Below, in pieces: positions 48,910 to 61,964 of a DNA stretch of 64,000 bases (positions are counted from its first letter, which is position 1; each line of letters begins with the position of its first letter). The translations under genes were made by a program, and so were the position numbers. This DNA comes from Ophioderma brevispina (taxonomy: Eukaryota > Echinodermata > Ophiuroidea > Amphilepidida > Ophiodermatidae), in the NCBI GenBank assembly GCA_023653785.1, contig JAMKCH010058368.1, forward strand, positions 62,001-126,000. Reading direction: 5' to 3'. The notes beneath the pieces are model-generated. The model saw only the letters and a program-made list of their open reading frames with translations, ran no database searches and was not told the DNA's origin.

Positions 48910-51900
48910 TGTCTACTAATGAGTTCTTATAAGAACTCATTATGTCTTCAAATGAGTTTTAATGTCTACAAATTTTAATTTAAAATGTATATAGGTGTGC
49001 GCACGTTGTATTGGTTGCCGGTTGATGTTGGTTTTTTTTTAATCCAGTGATTTTGAGCGAGAAACGGATATCATTATGAAATACTCAGTTCGGTCACTGA
49101 GTGAAATTCTGTAAATGTGTGTTGTACATGCGTCATTGTACACATCGCCTCACACATCGTTTGCACGGCACAGATTTATCTTGCTGGGATGGTCAAAATC
49201 AGTACAAATCGATTATGTTTGTTCCCAAATCTCTCATTTTTGCCGCAAATTTTCACCCTGGGAAATCACCGAGTTCTCTGCCCGCCTTCTCCAGTACCCG
49301 AGTGACCAAACTCTATAAGAAAACCAATAAGAAAAGTCGTTATAATCTTATATAAATGTTTAATAGTTTGGGCGACAAATCGAACAGCTGGCTACTTTTG
49401 CCAGCGGGTTGAAGTTCAGCCCGGCGTGAAAATACGCTTGTTTTTTTATTAGCTCTCAAAAACCTCGTTACACCGGACCATGGTCCGCTACGCAAAGATC
49501 TGTCTGCCTTTTGGCAAGTGATGATAGTATACTGGTTTATTGATCATCAACTTCAAGCGAATTTCGCCTGTAGCGATACTACCATCCGTCTACTTGATCT
49601 GACTGTCTACCATCATTACAATAGTTATACAAAGGAGTAAACATTTGGAACATGGATAAATCAAGTGTGTTCCAGTTAAATCGGCGCTATATAAAACAAC
49701 CTTCTTCAAGAATAAAAAGAGATCATATTCTAAAATTTCAGTCTGTTTATGGTAATCATCCATCAAAAAGGGCTTTAGAAGCTTAACATTCGGGGGATAA
49801 AGTAAAGCCGGGGTCAATACTCCTATCCCCAGTTGAATTTGAAATGGAATTTCCTCTGGAAAAGGTTTTATGATATTTGTATTGTTTGTTGGATGATGGG
49901 TGTATATGGGGCAGATGCTATTACAGCTTCGTGATGGGTGTGGCGCATGGCTTTTCAGGAAGGATCTTTTGTCAATTGTACGAAAGTCAACCGCGGGGCG
50001 TTCTCGGTGCATCATCATTCATTGGTGAGAGGAGAAACTACTTGTGTCTCCAAGAACCTTAAGTCCTGGCCAGCTTGCTTGGCAAATTGCTATATAGGTC
50101 TATACTTCTGCCTAAAGAGTCACAAGTTACATAAATGTATCGTATTTCTGGATGGAAATTTAATATTAATAAGTTATAAATCTCATTACCAGTACGTCAT
50201 ATAAATGACCAGATGATGAAAATGGCCGTGGATAGCTAGTGCTGGACAAAAGAGACCGAATTTTAAATTGATAAATTGAATACATGTGTCCTTATTGTAT
50301 GCAGATAGCTTTATGTGCCATATACGCTTTCTAACCATGCAGGAAAACCTAACATTTAAGAACGATTGCAAAATATATGTATTTTAACGTTTTAAAGGCT
50401 ATGGTTATCACTTTTATATAACAACATGCCTAGAATTAAGTCCGTTTTTGTTTTCGTTTTCATATCAATAAAAGAACAGTCAATCAGTATTTGTCCGCTA
50501 GTCCAAAAGGTCCTCAAATTTCAATGGCCCATCTCGGATGAGACTCCCCATCCACCCCCTCCCACCACCATCCCACTCTAGACACCACTTCTCCTTCTAG
50601 CTGCCCAGCAACTAATACAACCACCTACAAGCAACTTACGATTATGATGGGGCGAAGTCGTCAAAAAGGGGAAATTGGTTTTGACCCTACCCGACCCCTT
50701 TTTGTTTGTTCGGAAAGCACGAAGCGATCAAGTGCGCCAAAGCTCAATTGGCCTTTTCCCGTTCATCTCAGCGTTGCTCACCGAAAATATATGGGTAACA
50801 TTGCGAGATGGTTATTAAGCCCGAGACGCTCCAGCATGAAAATTAACCATGAGATACTTTTGTGTGGATTGAAATATGAAAACCCGTGACAAAAATAAAA
50901 GGAAGCTATATGCGTTCTCATTCATCTGCATATGATGATGGTAAAACGGACACGGGAGTTCTTGTTCGTGTTTGCCCATCAATGAAAAAGGAGGAGATGG
51001 TCTCAACTACATCTGAAGTACTAGGCTATTGACGGTGCTAAAATAAGCGAGGGTTTTGATTGACGTATACAATGGTATTGAATACGCCAGGATTTGATGA
51101 TTGCAAGCTAGCCTCGACGATTGGATGACTAAAATACAGGGTCGTGGTTCATGTTCAACAAGAGTACTATACACTTTAGTAATAAGACAACAAAGCTGGC
51201 AAAACTCGAGTTCACAAAAGAAAAAACAACCCCATAGGTACAAGGCCTTAAGTTGACGTACATTGTGTTTGGGTATATACTACCCGATCGGTCAGGCCCC
51301 TATAGACTTTCAAAACCCTCTTTATCTAATTTATCTAATTTTTCATATTTTAGTTCTAAAATTTGCAGGGCTGCTTCGTTTAAGAAACGACGCATTTCAA
51401 AGAAACACTTCGGATTCACTCGGTACTTTCAGACGCTTCTTTTGATTCAAAATTGTAGGTTAAGAAATTGAATTACGAGGCACATCATCTAAGAGGAAGG
51501 TGCATAGCAATGAAACAAACACGTTAAAATCGCTTTCACTTAGACATATGAAAACAATTTGAATTGTTTATTTAGAATGTTACGACTTTCCTCGTAACTG
51601 CTATGTACAGTTGAGATGTTAAATCCACTTCCAGGCAGATCAATATCTTTAAAAATGTCTATAGAAAAACAACGAAAGTAATGTGTGTGTGCACTGTTAA
51701 TAACCGTGTGCATATCTCGGGTTAATTCCTTTCCTGGATAAAAGTTAAAATTAAGCAAGCAAACTGCTCGAAACTTACCTTTTGCTGGCCTATAAAATTA
51801 AATGTGTTGTCTTTAAGTATTAGTCTCTTTCATTTCTTCAAACGAATGAGTTTAAAGCAACCAACTTTTTTCCCATTTTTTATTGTAAAAATTGACAAGA

Positions 51901-52950
51901 AGAAAAACAAATAGACATTGGCATGTAAAGATATAACTCACACTTGTGCGTTATGCAATATAAAATGAGTAAATTTCACTCTTGAGTCACTCTCATCACG
52001 GAGTAACTAGTGAACACTAAAAAAGAGTCAAATTCACTTTCTCAAAAGAATGAAGTTCACTCTAAAAAAGTGAAATTAACCTGACTTCCACACTGTTTAC
52101 ACTCGTTTGAAAGAGAGTGATCTTGTATTCACCATAAAAAGAGTTATTCACGCTTCCTAAATTTTGGAAAGAAATAAATTATTTGATTTAATCCACAGAT
52201 CAGTATGAATTAAAACACAAAATGGACTTATGAAACAGCATATGCATGCAAAGAGACCTTACTTATTATTCTGTGAATAAAAATCAATCGAAATAATACA
52301 ATTCATTAACTTTAATTATGATCTAATTATCATACTCGTTGCACATGGACACAGGCATTGGGGGACGCATATAGATCGCACGCGACATTTTAGCACTTTA
52401 AGTGGACTATTTGGGGCATTTGCGCGTGCCCTCTAATGTTACCGTGTGCGCAACACGTGGCCGTGTAATTGGAAACTAGACCAAACGAGTTATTATCCCA
52501 ATTGAATGTTTTTGCTCACTTTTTGGGCGATGACCATGTACTCTTTTGTCTGATTTCAAATTATGTTATTATTTTTTCAATATCGTAAGTGGTTATTTAT
52601 GAAATTTTCTCGCATGTGCCTTTTATTCCTATTGTCATATGCATGTTTAAGGCCTACATTACACAAAAACCGACCCACAAATTGTGCGCTAAACGATCAG
52701 CATAATTATAAGAATGGGTTATATGAAAGTCTGTGCATGGGGTTTTAAGATAATAGGAAAGTCTAAAAAAGTCCTCACAAGGCTTGAAAAGGTTTCCCTA
52801 AGGGATGAGTCAGGGGATAGAGGACTTGAGGGGTCCATTTTTTTTGTGAACCAGAGGGAGGAACATTATTTTTTTTTTTAACTTCAGGACGGGGGACATG
52901 GATTTTTACATGGAGAAATGTAGTATTCAATCACTCGGCACTCTCTGAAA
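48910..52950. other. Unassigned sequence
   Basis: Frames up to 142 codons (49590-50018, -) have no recognised domain. Between 51965 and 52150 the words AGTGAA and TTCACT recur in both orientations, perhaps a decayed foldback. Nothing else is seen. Confidence 0.4.
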
Positions 52951-52952
52951 AA

Positions 52953-53321
52953 TTGAAATTAAATGTATACTTGATGAGTAACTGGATTTATATGAAAGGC
53001 ACATTAGAAAAGCGATATTGGTAGAAATGAACATCATCTAATGTTGAGAGAAAGAAATAATTCCCGAGGATTAAAAGTGTTAAAATGTAAGTGAAAAAAT
53101 ATGTACTATTGTGTTGTTTTTCCATGCTCTCATTATTGTTAAAAGCACAAGTTTGTCTGTAAGAAGTGCGCCCAACTTAGGCTGATTCCGTTAATATTAA
53201 TTGTGCGATTTTTTTAAATTGAAACTATTTTCTTGTGAACATGGAGAAAGAAATAAAATAAAAACCTGTCTGTATTGCTAAGTTTTGTCTGTCTGACTCT
53301 CTCTCTCTCCCCTCTCTCTCG

Positions 53322-53362
<41 letters not shown>

Positions 53363-53363
53363 A
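52953..53363 (+). repeat. Dispersed repeat linked to a microsatellite, copy 1
   Basis: This is the inverted relative of 59765-60224. Shared text includes TATACTTGATGAGTAACTGG, TAATTCCCGAGGATTAAAAG and GTGCGCCCAACTTAGG. It continues into a CT/AC microsatellite (53296-53363), which begins at the same place in both copies. Confidence 0.88.
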
Positions 53364-53785
53364 AACAAGGAAAAAGAAAGGAAGAGGGAGGAAAGAGAAA
53401 GGGACAGACACAAAGGTAATTGAGAAGCGATCAACAGAACTCGGGGAAAAATAAAATTAATGTGCGTTTCAACTATGTCGAATACATCTTCTGCATGAAA
53501 CCAAGGATGAAATCCACAGTGTTGAACAGAAACTTCATCATGTTAATGTTCTTCCAATGTTTTCTAAATATCTACTGGATAAAAATGTTGTGCCAAATAT
53601 GTTAGCAAGATTCGGCATCTTTCCGTAACGATATGTCATGATTACTGTCTACCGTAGACAGAAATATCTGATACGAGAGGTGCGAATGGTGTTGTTATCA
53701 CGACTATCTACCGTAGATAGCATTATTTCTGGTTTAACCATTTCTGCTTTAAAAGCGGTGGCCTCGACCTAATAGCGAACTGTTT
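53364..53785. other. Unassigned sequence
   Basis: Two small palindrome-like words, CTGTCTACCGTAGACAG (about 53647) and CTATCTACCGTAGATAG (about 53704), lie here. No gene is seen. Confidence 0.45.
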
Positions 53786-54031
53786 ACTGCAAAATAGTGT
53801 ATTGGCGTCATATGTAAGATTTGTCTTGGCAATAGACGTGTTTTCAACAAAAGAAATAAAAGAAAATAAAACCAAGCCATTTTTGAAACATGTCTTGCTG
53901 GAAGACGTGTCTGTGTCTACGTCTTAGATGGTGTCTTCATTGGTTTTATTTTCTTTTATTTCTATTGTTGAAGACACGTCTATTGCCAAGACATGTCTTA
54001 CATATGACGCTAAGACACCATTTTTACACTG
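53786..54031. mobile_element. Foldback element with arms of about 90 bp
   Basis: The left arm (GCGTCATATGTAAGA, GTCTTGGCAATAGACGTG, AAAGAAATAAAAGAAAATAA) is matched in inverted order by the right arm, with only a few differences. The central loop is about 60 bp. The GTCTTGGCAATAGAC core is shared with the element at 63332, so the two belong to one family. Confidence 0.85.
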
Positions 54032-56116
54032 TTGGTACAATCGTAATCATTTCAGCCCATGAATATCTATATTGTTAGCATTTAGGGACAGTTACCGCAA
54101 CTATATCCTAACACTGACTAAAATTCAAATATCTTAAACCTGTTCTTACTATTAGCTTGTTGATATTGCGTTTCTTAGTTAATCGTATGATGATAGAAAA
54201 ATTCAGGCTGCTGAAGGATTGCCCTCGTTATCCTTCTCTTCGTTTCCCTCCTCCCCATCATCATCCTTTCCTTGGGTCTTTCTTGAAGTTTACTTAACTC
54301 CTATATGTTTATCCTTCTTTTCTTCGACTCTCCTCCTCCATTTTCTTCCATGTTTTTTTTTTCGTTGTATACTTTGTAAGCATGAGGACCACTGTAAGCC
54401 ATCTCTTGGAAATATAGGTCATCTAGCAGTGACCTCTTTGCTACGTCCACGTTTTCGTTCAACTTTTACTCCAAGATATACCAACCAATAATACAAGCAA
54501 GGCGTGTGCGTGCCCTGTTGAGTCCGGTCTGTCCGAACTCTATACTCAGACCACGGCGGACTTTCCTGTCGATTTCATGCTCATCCATGCACACCGGACA
54601 ACACTAAACCATTCTCCAATTGGGATGACACAAAGTCATCGATTTAGGGCCACTCTTTAGAGTGGAAAAGAAAAACCCACAAACTAATTTCAAAATATGG
54701 AATAATAGCTCCGAGGTAGGTATTAACCACACAACGGCGTCAGTGCACCGTGAGTGGGGAGTTAAGCTTAAATTGGAAGGTAATTGGCTGCTAATTTGTC
54801 GTTAAGATTATCGTTTAAGGGACTTAAAGTAACGAGATAAAACCACATGAGCCATGGATACAGCATTAGAAAATTGGTGGGAAAAAACTTAGCACCTTCT
54901 CCGTGAAAAAAGTAATTTATTCGCGTTTAATTATCTGAAGTTTAGGCAGCAGTTTGTGTAGTGCATGTAACGTAACTTTGCATAACTTTCTTTGGATCTC
55001 GGACATAGTAAAGAGAGTCGCATTATATACTAATTAGTGTTTCTTAAGTGTTGATTTTACTATATAATCCAAGGTAACCATGGTAACGATTTTCATATCC
55101 AAATTATCGTATAGCTTAAAGAATTGGGCAAAATTATGAAGCCCCAAGCCCCAACTTCGACTCATAAAAATTTTGATTTTGGCATCGGAAGAAAAGTCGT
55201 ATCTTTTTATAACCCCAGCCAATGCTGATCTTAAACATCGAAAAAAAATCATCAAAATTCGTATTTTGGTATTTTTGTTACTGTCATAGATGTGCTAACA
55301 TAACCTGCAAGTGGTTGGCTTGATAAAGCTCCTACAGAACTTTTTATCTGATTCTATAATTTCTATACGTGCGTATCAAAATTCTGACTTGAGATCAAAA
55401 AAAGCCTTTCCGTGTGAATTTCCCAGATTTTTATGCAAAATATTGCGCACCATGAACTGTACAGTTTGACCTCAAACACAAATATTATTGATCTTTGTTT
55501 ATTCTGTTCCGATGTAAACCACAATCAGCTGTTTAGTGTAGATTTGAGACGTCATCAATGTATGTCTATTTGCGGGAGACGGTATGAAAAATTTCCTCAA
55601 ATACTTCAGTATCTGCTGTTTCTGTTCCTACATTAAAGTACATGTAGTTATATGGAATTGTACATACTTATCATTGATTTATAAGCTAAAGCTAAAAAAT
55701 GCATTTCAACATTTTTTATTCTCTTGCATTATCGCTGCTTATCCTTATGAATACAATGTTCCCAAATGTCACCGACAAAATCATGACCTCACATGCTGTT
55801 AAGCTATACTAATAATACACATATCCAAAACACTGGAGCAATTAAGCCCAAAAATGAAAAAAGAAAACATGATTATGAAAAATCGACCACCTTCCTTTAA
55901 TATCAATGATTAAACTCTGCTGCAGTCAAAACAGCGATCAGACAACAACGATCTTGAGATTTGCGTGCCTTGCGTATTGGGTATAGAGACTGTGGACGTC
56001 GTTACATCAAATCATGTTTGCAAGTGCAAAATTTGCACTTATATACGCCAAAATAAAGAAACGAAGACAATAAACATAAGGACTCACACCTTAGAAAGTT
56101 TTCATATTCTTTGTGT
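54032..56116. other. Unassigned sequence
   Basis: A pyrimidine-rich stretch lies at about 54225-54360. No recognisable gene or repeat. Confidence 0.4.
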
Positions 56117-56826
56117 GGAAAGAGCCCGGGGCGGGGGGGGGGGGGGGGCACTCAACTTTTTTTCAGGTAGGGATGTGCGGCCCCGATTTCCGAACTTGGG
56201 GCTTGTGAACTGATTTGGTCTCCAAAAGTAGGGGCTTGCACTGTTAAAAAAAAGTCCGTAAATTTACGGAAATTTCTGGCAGCAGTATTTCCAGTCATTT
56301 TTAGGGTAAATTTACAGAAATTTCTGTCAATTAACGGAACTTTGACAGTAATTTTACAGAAATTTGTCTCATATTATGGAAAAAAATATGTATTTTAACA
56401 GAATTTTTCCGTAATTTAAAATTACGGAACCAAAAAAAAAATTCCGGAAATATTGCTGCCAGAAATTTTTGAAATATTTCCGTAAATTAACATTTTTAGC
56501 TATTTTTTATGTTTTTGTTTTTTATTTTTATTGTTTTCTAAAACAGATTTTCCCGTAAATTTACGTAAAATCCGTTTTCTTAATTTACGGAAATTTTTAA
56601 CAGTGTGGGAACTGAAATTTTGAGAAATTTGCAGGCTTGTGAGCTGAAATTTGGCTAAAATTCAGCTTCTGAGGCCAAAATTTTCTGAAAAGGGGACCTT
56701 AAGAACTGAATTATGCTTCAACTGGGGGTCTTTGGAACGGCTGGAGAGACGCGAAAAGGGGGTCTTAATGGCCGCACATACCCGTACCTCTTTCCAATGT
56801 CAGTGCCCCCACGAGGGGGGGAAGAG
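56117..56826. mobile_element. G-tract-capped repeat element, copy 3, carrying a nested element
   Basis: It starts CCCGGGGCGGGG with a long G-run and GCACTC, and ends GTGCCCCCACGAGGGG. Inside are degenerate units built on GGGGCTTGTGAACTGA. GGAAAGAG (56117-56124) and GGGAAGAG (56819-56826) are a probable 8-bp target duplication with one mismatch. It is interrupted by the element at 56239-56605. Confidence 0.7.
56239..56605. mobile_element. Nested 367-bp element with CACTGTTAAAAA ends
   Basis: It starts CACTGTTAAAAA and ends TTTTTAACAGTG. TCCGTAAATTTACGG and related words recur throughout in both orientations, so the element is largely self-complementary. It is nonautonomous. CACTGTTAAAAA-type ends occur in several animal genomes. 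Confidence 0.85.
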
Positions 56827-59030
56827 TCAGCGATCCATCTATAGTTAAATATCTATTGGCATAATTGGGGTGAATCTTATACTTAAATTTAATCAGACTT
56901 TTCCCTTTTCCTCTCTCTTTGTCTTTAAAATATTGCACCCTCATTTGACTGCCATAACATCAAATCTTACCAGAAAATCTACAGTATTGTTTATATATAC
57001 ATAAGGAAAGATATCTGAAGCATGAAAGAAAGTACAGTCCTTTCTCCAATAGCAGATCTTAAATGAAGAAAAGTACACACATGATTCTATCATTGTTATT
57101 TTCACGATATCCTCGTTCCGCTTAATCAAAATAATTGTACTTTCTCGCTTCTATATATATATGTCTCTCTATATCGTAAGGGACCTAAGATAAAAGTACA
57201 TTAAGAACAAGCAGATATCAAACAATTGTTTTGATAAACCGTTAAATCCTTGCGAATGACAAATCAAGCAGCGAGCTACCGGCCTGGACACGGCTTGACC
57301 CCAAGCAAGTACTTTATTTCAAAAATAGTAGAACATACACAACAAGGCTACTATATCGCCAAAAGGTACCAATATTACTCGCACAAAGCCGATGGACACA
57401 CAGAAATCTTAATCATTTGAATTAATTTGATTCAGTTGATGGCATCTCGAAATCTCGTTGGCATTTCTTTAAATCTCGTTGACCCGAATGGTGAGATAAT
57501 TGACAGCTTGGCGCGTCAAAAGATGACATGTACGGAGTAACCGTCTGCCAACGTTTGGGGTCTCTATGTATTATTTTAGCACTGGAAATGTACGTGGGAA
57601 ATATAAACAAGTTCATCCAGGGGATTTATTCTCAAATTACCATGGAGATACGGCTTAGGAATACACTAATGGTGATTAATATAAAAAATCTCTATTCTTT
57701 GAACGTAGCTATAATTACGAATGGATATGGAGATGCGGCAGATAACGTAACGACTTGATTTATATTCAAATAGTTGTTATTAAATTTTATTAATTTTTAT
57801 TTACTTTTCGTGATGTGATTGTTATTGTTTTTCATATAGAAGGGGGAAAAAGCATTGCCTTTGTTACTCTAATCAAATATAATTACAATCCTTAAAAACA
57901 ATCGCAATAAACACAATATGTGTATGTTAATTGAGCAGTGTTATCGATCAATACGATTTTGACCAAAGTTCTTCGTAAAATAAAAAAAAAGGAAGTTGTC
58001 GATTTGAGTTAAAATTCATTCTATTTATTCTTTGTCAACGGACACTTTATCATTTTGCTTTTTTAAGCATATACTGTTATTTTAATTCAAGTAAGCAATT
58101 TACACAAGTAAACAAAATGATAAATTTAAAAGGATGAAAATAGTTAACGCATGCCGAGAGCATTTTTACATCATCTTCCATTTTCCATACGTCTTTTCTT
58201 TGTTATCATCACATAACATTTCCCTCTACTTGCAACCAACACGTAGTTCTATTTATTTCTTGAGACATTAATATTGATTGTTAATGTAGCGCCTGTTTCA
58301 TTCCCTGGCTGACCGCTCTGTGAAGGTCAAATGACCGTTTTGAGCAAGTCCACTGTGGATAATGTAAGAAGGACAAAGTGTGTCTGTGTGTGATGTATAA
58401 CAGCGGCCGAGTTTAACAGTCACGTAATCTACCGAAGATAGCATGGCTGTGATAAGTACGAACTAGGTCACTAATATGGTTGTAATTATTCACTGTATGG
58501 CGGTAATTATTACAAACATGAATCCCTTGACTGTTGATATTTTGTTAGTCTTAACAAAACTGTCGAGTTTTGGGTAAGAAATGTCTGCCATAATTAACAG
58601 CCCCATAAGCACGAAGGCATTAGTCTTTAATATCGAACATGGAGATATAAATATAGGCATAATATTGAGGGCGTATTGGTGACACAAATTTTGTCCATGC
58701 AGTTTAATAAGGAAAAAGATAATATAAAGATGTGATGCACATTTTATTTCCTTCTCAGAGAGTGTATTGAACCAATCCCATAATGCATTGCAACACGTGT
58801 CTATACTGTACTGTAGTAAATACATGTCAGTACATGGGGATAAAAAGTGTTCAAGAAGTTTAAAAGGACCACAACAGTTAATATTGTGGAAAAGGTGGCA
58901 AAGCATTTCAGTGTTTTCGATAACATTTTTGAAATTTTGGTTTTAAATTGGGGCTTAAAATCTACAATGACTACCATTTTTTGTGGCTCATTATTTCAGG
59001 TTTCTTCCTGACCCATATAGTATATATATC
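56827..59030. other. Unassigned sequence
   Basis: The longest frame, 58490-58906 (-, 138 codons), has no domain I recognise. No repeats were found. Confidence 0.4.
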
Positions 59031-59079
59031 TATTATCTATATACTATCTATAGAATCTATCTATATATATATATCACAG

Positions 59080-59110
<31 letters not shown>

Positions 59111-59112
59111 CG
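59020..59112. repeat. TA-rich microsatellite
   Basis: Runs of (TA)n and CTATCTATAGA-type words, ending in an uninterrupted (AT)n stretch before 59110. Confidence 0.85.
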
Positions 59113-59178
59113 ATGTACAATCCGAATCAACAAACTCTTGATTCACTTTGTTTAAATATATGTGGCTGTGGTCTTCAG

Positions 59179-59716
59179 ATCACGCTAAATAGAATTAATG
59201 TTCGATAATGGCTAACCGTTATTTAACACTCAACGTGTTAACACACAAAATCCCTTGACGCTTCTTTGACTAGTTAAAGGTCGCATAGGGGTCAATACCA
59301 ATGAATTGACCCTGTCTTGTCAATGATGCTGAACCTAAGTTTGGTCAAAATACAGGAAAGAATGTGAGTGCTAGAAGAACAAAGAACAACATGTTGCCCG
59401 TGTTAATATCACACACTGAGTGTTAATAATTTAACCCACCTGTAACATGTTTAATAATGGCAATGTAAACTGGTTTTTAGTGTTAATCAAAGCTATTACT
59501 TCATATTGTTCTTTTTACTCTAGCACTCACATTCTTTCCTGTATTTTGACCAAACTGGGTCTCATGCATCATTGACTAAGACAGTGTCAATTCATATGGT
59601 ATTGACCCCTATGCGACCTTTAACCTAGTCAAAGAGGTCAAGTGATGTTTTGTTTTAACACGTTGAAGTGTTAAATAACTGTTAGCCATATCATTAACAC
59701 TTCTATTTAGAGTGAT
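59179..59716. mobile_element. 538-bp element with arms of about 200 bp
   Basis: Left-arm words (CTAAATAGAA, TTATTTAACACT, AAAGGTCGCATAGGGGTCAA, CAGGAAAGAATGTGAGTGCT) reappear inverted in the right arm in the correct order. Loop about 120 bp. GTGTTAA words are frequent. No coding frame. Confidence 0.88.
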
Positions 59717-59764
59717 GGCATTGTTATAAAATTAAAATAAAAAAAAAACAACAATCCTGTGTTG

Positions 59765-60224
59765 TAAATTGAGAGGGGGAGAGAGAGAGAGATGGAGGGA
59801 GAGGGAGGAGGAGACGTAGGTGGGTAGATAGACACGGACACACTGACAGAGAAAGAAAGTGTGTGAGAGAGAGAAGGGGAGAGAGACAGACAGGCAGACC
59901 AAACTTAATAATACAGACAGATTTCTCATTTTATTTCTCCATGTTCACAAGAAAATAGTTTCAATTTAAAACAATCGCACAACGAATATAACGGAATCAT
60001 CCTAAGTTGGGCGCACTTACTGACAAGTGTTTTTAATAATAATGAGAGCAAGGAAAAACAACACAATAGTATATATTTTTTCACTTACATTTTAACACTT
60101 TTAATCCTCGGGAATTATTTCTTTCTCTCAACATTAGATGATGTTCATTTCTACCAATATCGCTTTTCTAATGTTAGCATTCCATATAAATCCAGTTACT
60201 CATCAAGTATACATTTAATTTCAA
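59765..60224 (-). repeat. Dispersed repeat linked to a microsatellite, copy 2
   Basis: This is the reverse complement of 52953-53363, about 85-90 percent alike by eye. Its GA-rich microsatellite (59770-59895) is longer and more interrupted than that of copy 1. Confidence 0.88.
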
Positions 60225-61457
60225 ATTTGACACATTTATTGCCCTAGTCCCTGGACATGTTATCCGACAGTTTTTAATTTACACTGAGCGATTTTACCCG
60301 CGGTAAATTTCGGATTTAGAACGCTCATTTGGGATATCACTAAAATGACAAGCGAGCAACGATGGTCGTATTGACTGCACGGTGTGCATAGCGCCCTCGT
60401 ATTTAAAGTTCAAACTTCGCTTTCAGCCGAGTTTTTGAGCTACTCACATTGCACATTGAGAAACTGAATAGTCTCCCATTGCGTTTGTCTACCGTCTCCG
60501 TGGGTTTCATTCTACATTGCCTTGTATTCCCCGTGTTAACAAAATTTTAAGTTTAAAAGATATTTAAATAGCCTACGAGAAATTAGCTTTAAAAAGTCGT
60601 CCAAAGTATAGAGAGGTAAAGTAATTTCGGCGTATTTTGTTGTCCATTTCTGTGGTGAATCGGTTCAACAAGAATCGGTACAATAGCTATATTATTCATG
60701 TAATGTTCACTATACCGTTTCCCACCGTTTTAACCAAAGAAAACCCGAATAAAATATTGTGCCAGTGTAGCTTTTAATTCAACGTTGAAGCATTCTGTTC
60801 CTATCAAATTAATAAACGAATTAATAATGAATACACGTGGAATAGTTAGAATTATACCTCACGACTCCACTCCCATTGTTCTACAACACGTATAGCAAAT
60901 TAGCAAGCGTATAGTCGCCTTTTACATTTTTTTGCATTTTAAGTTCTTGTGTTTTATTTAGCTTTGGTAAGTAAGATTTTTAATTTGACAAGTAAGTATC
61001 AAATTTTTGGCTTTAATAATGAAAACAGCGAGAGTCAGATAAATTTTAAATTCTATCCAAGGTTAATGCACATCTCCGTATTTTCTTCATCCATTTCTAT
61101 CGCTTGATAAATGACAAGTGGAAACGCGCGGAAGCAGCGAACGGAAGCGCGGGAAATTTCAGGAAATTGCCGCCGATAAAACACGCAGATATCGGTTGTA
61201 AAACTAAAGTGGACCTAAGTGGGTACTGCTCGTTTCTGTCAAAAATGATGATAGTCGCAAAGTGGGAAAAAGAGTAGAAATCGCCCTTTTTCGCTAGTGC
61301 AATATTAAAATAATCCTCCGGGACTGGGCTGTGCAGTGGGCATTTAGGAGAAAGCACAGTAAGAGCACGGTGAAGGACTAATTGCTAATATTTTGGTTTA
61401 TTAATTATTTGAGTCTGATTTATGCGGACTGGCAAAACAAATGCAATTCTAAACTTC
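60225..61457. other. Unassigned sequence
   Basis: No gene or repeat was recognised. The part near 61110-61190 is locally GC-rich with several GCGC words. Confidence 0.4.
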
Positions 61458-61964
61458 TTAAAGCAATATTAGCACATTTCTTTGAAGAGAGCCCCCAATT
61501 TTTCAAAAAAAATTGAGATTTTTTACACGGTTGCATTGGTAACTGGCTAGTAAACTATACCTGTGAATGGTTAAGCTCGAAAATGTCTGTGTGTCACAAA
61601 CGAAGGAATTTTGTAATTAGAATAATTATTATCGGGGATCCCGATAATAATTGAACGGCTGCTGGAAACGGCCTTCCAATGTGAAATAGCCGGGAAATAG
61701 CGCCATGTACGTGTCTACCCTCATCCATTAGTTGTTTTATTGGTTCAGGCAAGTCAAGTTAGAGGTTATCTTCTCGAGGTGGCAATATTTCATCATGGAC
61801 GGACATAAACGTAGCATTTCCAGTTCTGCCGTTAAGTCCAATGATAAATACGCATTTCTTAGCATTCTCGTTCGCAGGTATAGTTTCCTAGACAAATACC
61901 AACGTAACTGTCAACTTTTAAAAATTGGGGGCGCTCTTCAAAAAATGTGCCATTATTGCTTTAA
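61458..61964. mobile_element. 499-bp foldback element flanked by TTAA
   Basis: AGCAATATTAGCACATTT at the left (61462) is the inverted partner of AAATGTGCCATTATTGCT at the right (ending 61960). Homology continues inward through GAAGAG-GCCCCCAATTTTT and AAACTATACCTG. TTAA lies outside both ends. An internal 30-bp near-palindrome (AATTATTATCGGG...) sits at 61620-61650. The 111-codon plus-strand frame here is a shadow of the element. Confidence 0.75.

Noticed and set aside
33587..49700. Shared CTTGATCT(A/G)ACTGTCT words near 33570 and 49590 as a repeat pair
   Set aside because: Similarity does not extend beyond about 20 bp, so it was not called a repeat.
58490..58906. 138-codon minus-strand frame as a gene
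   Set aside because: No domain was recognised. AT-rich DNA gives hydrophobic chance frames of this kind.
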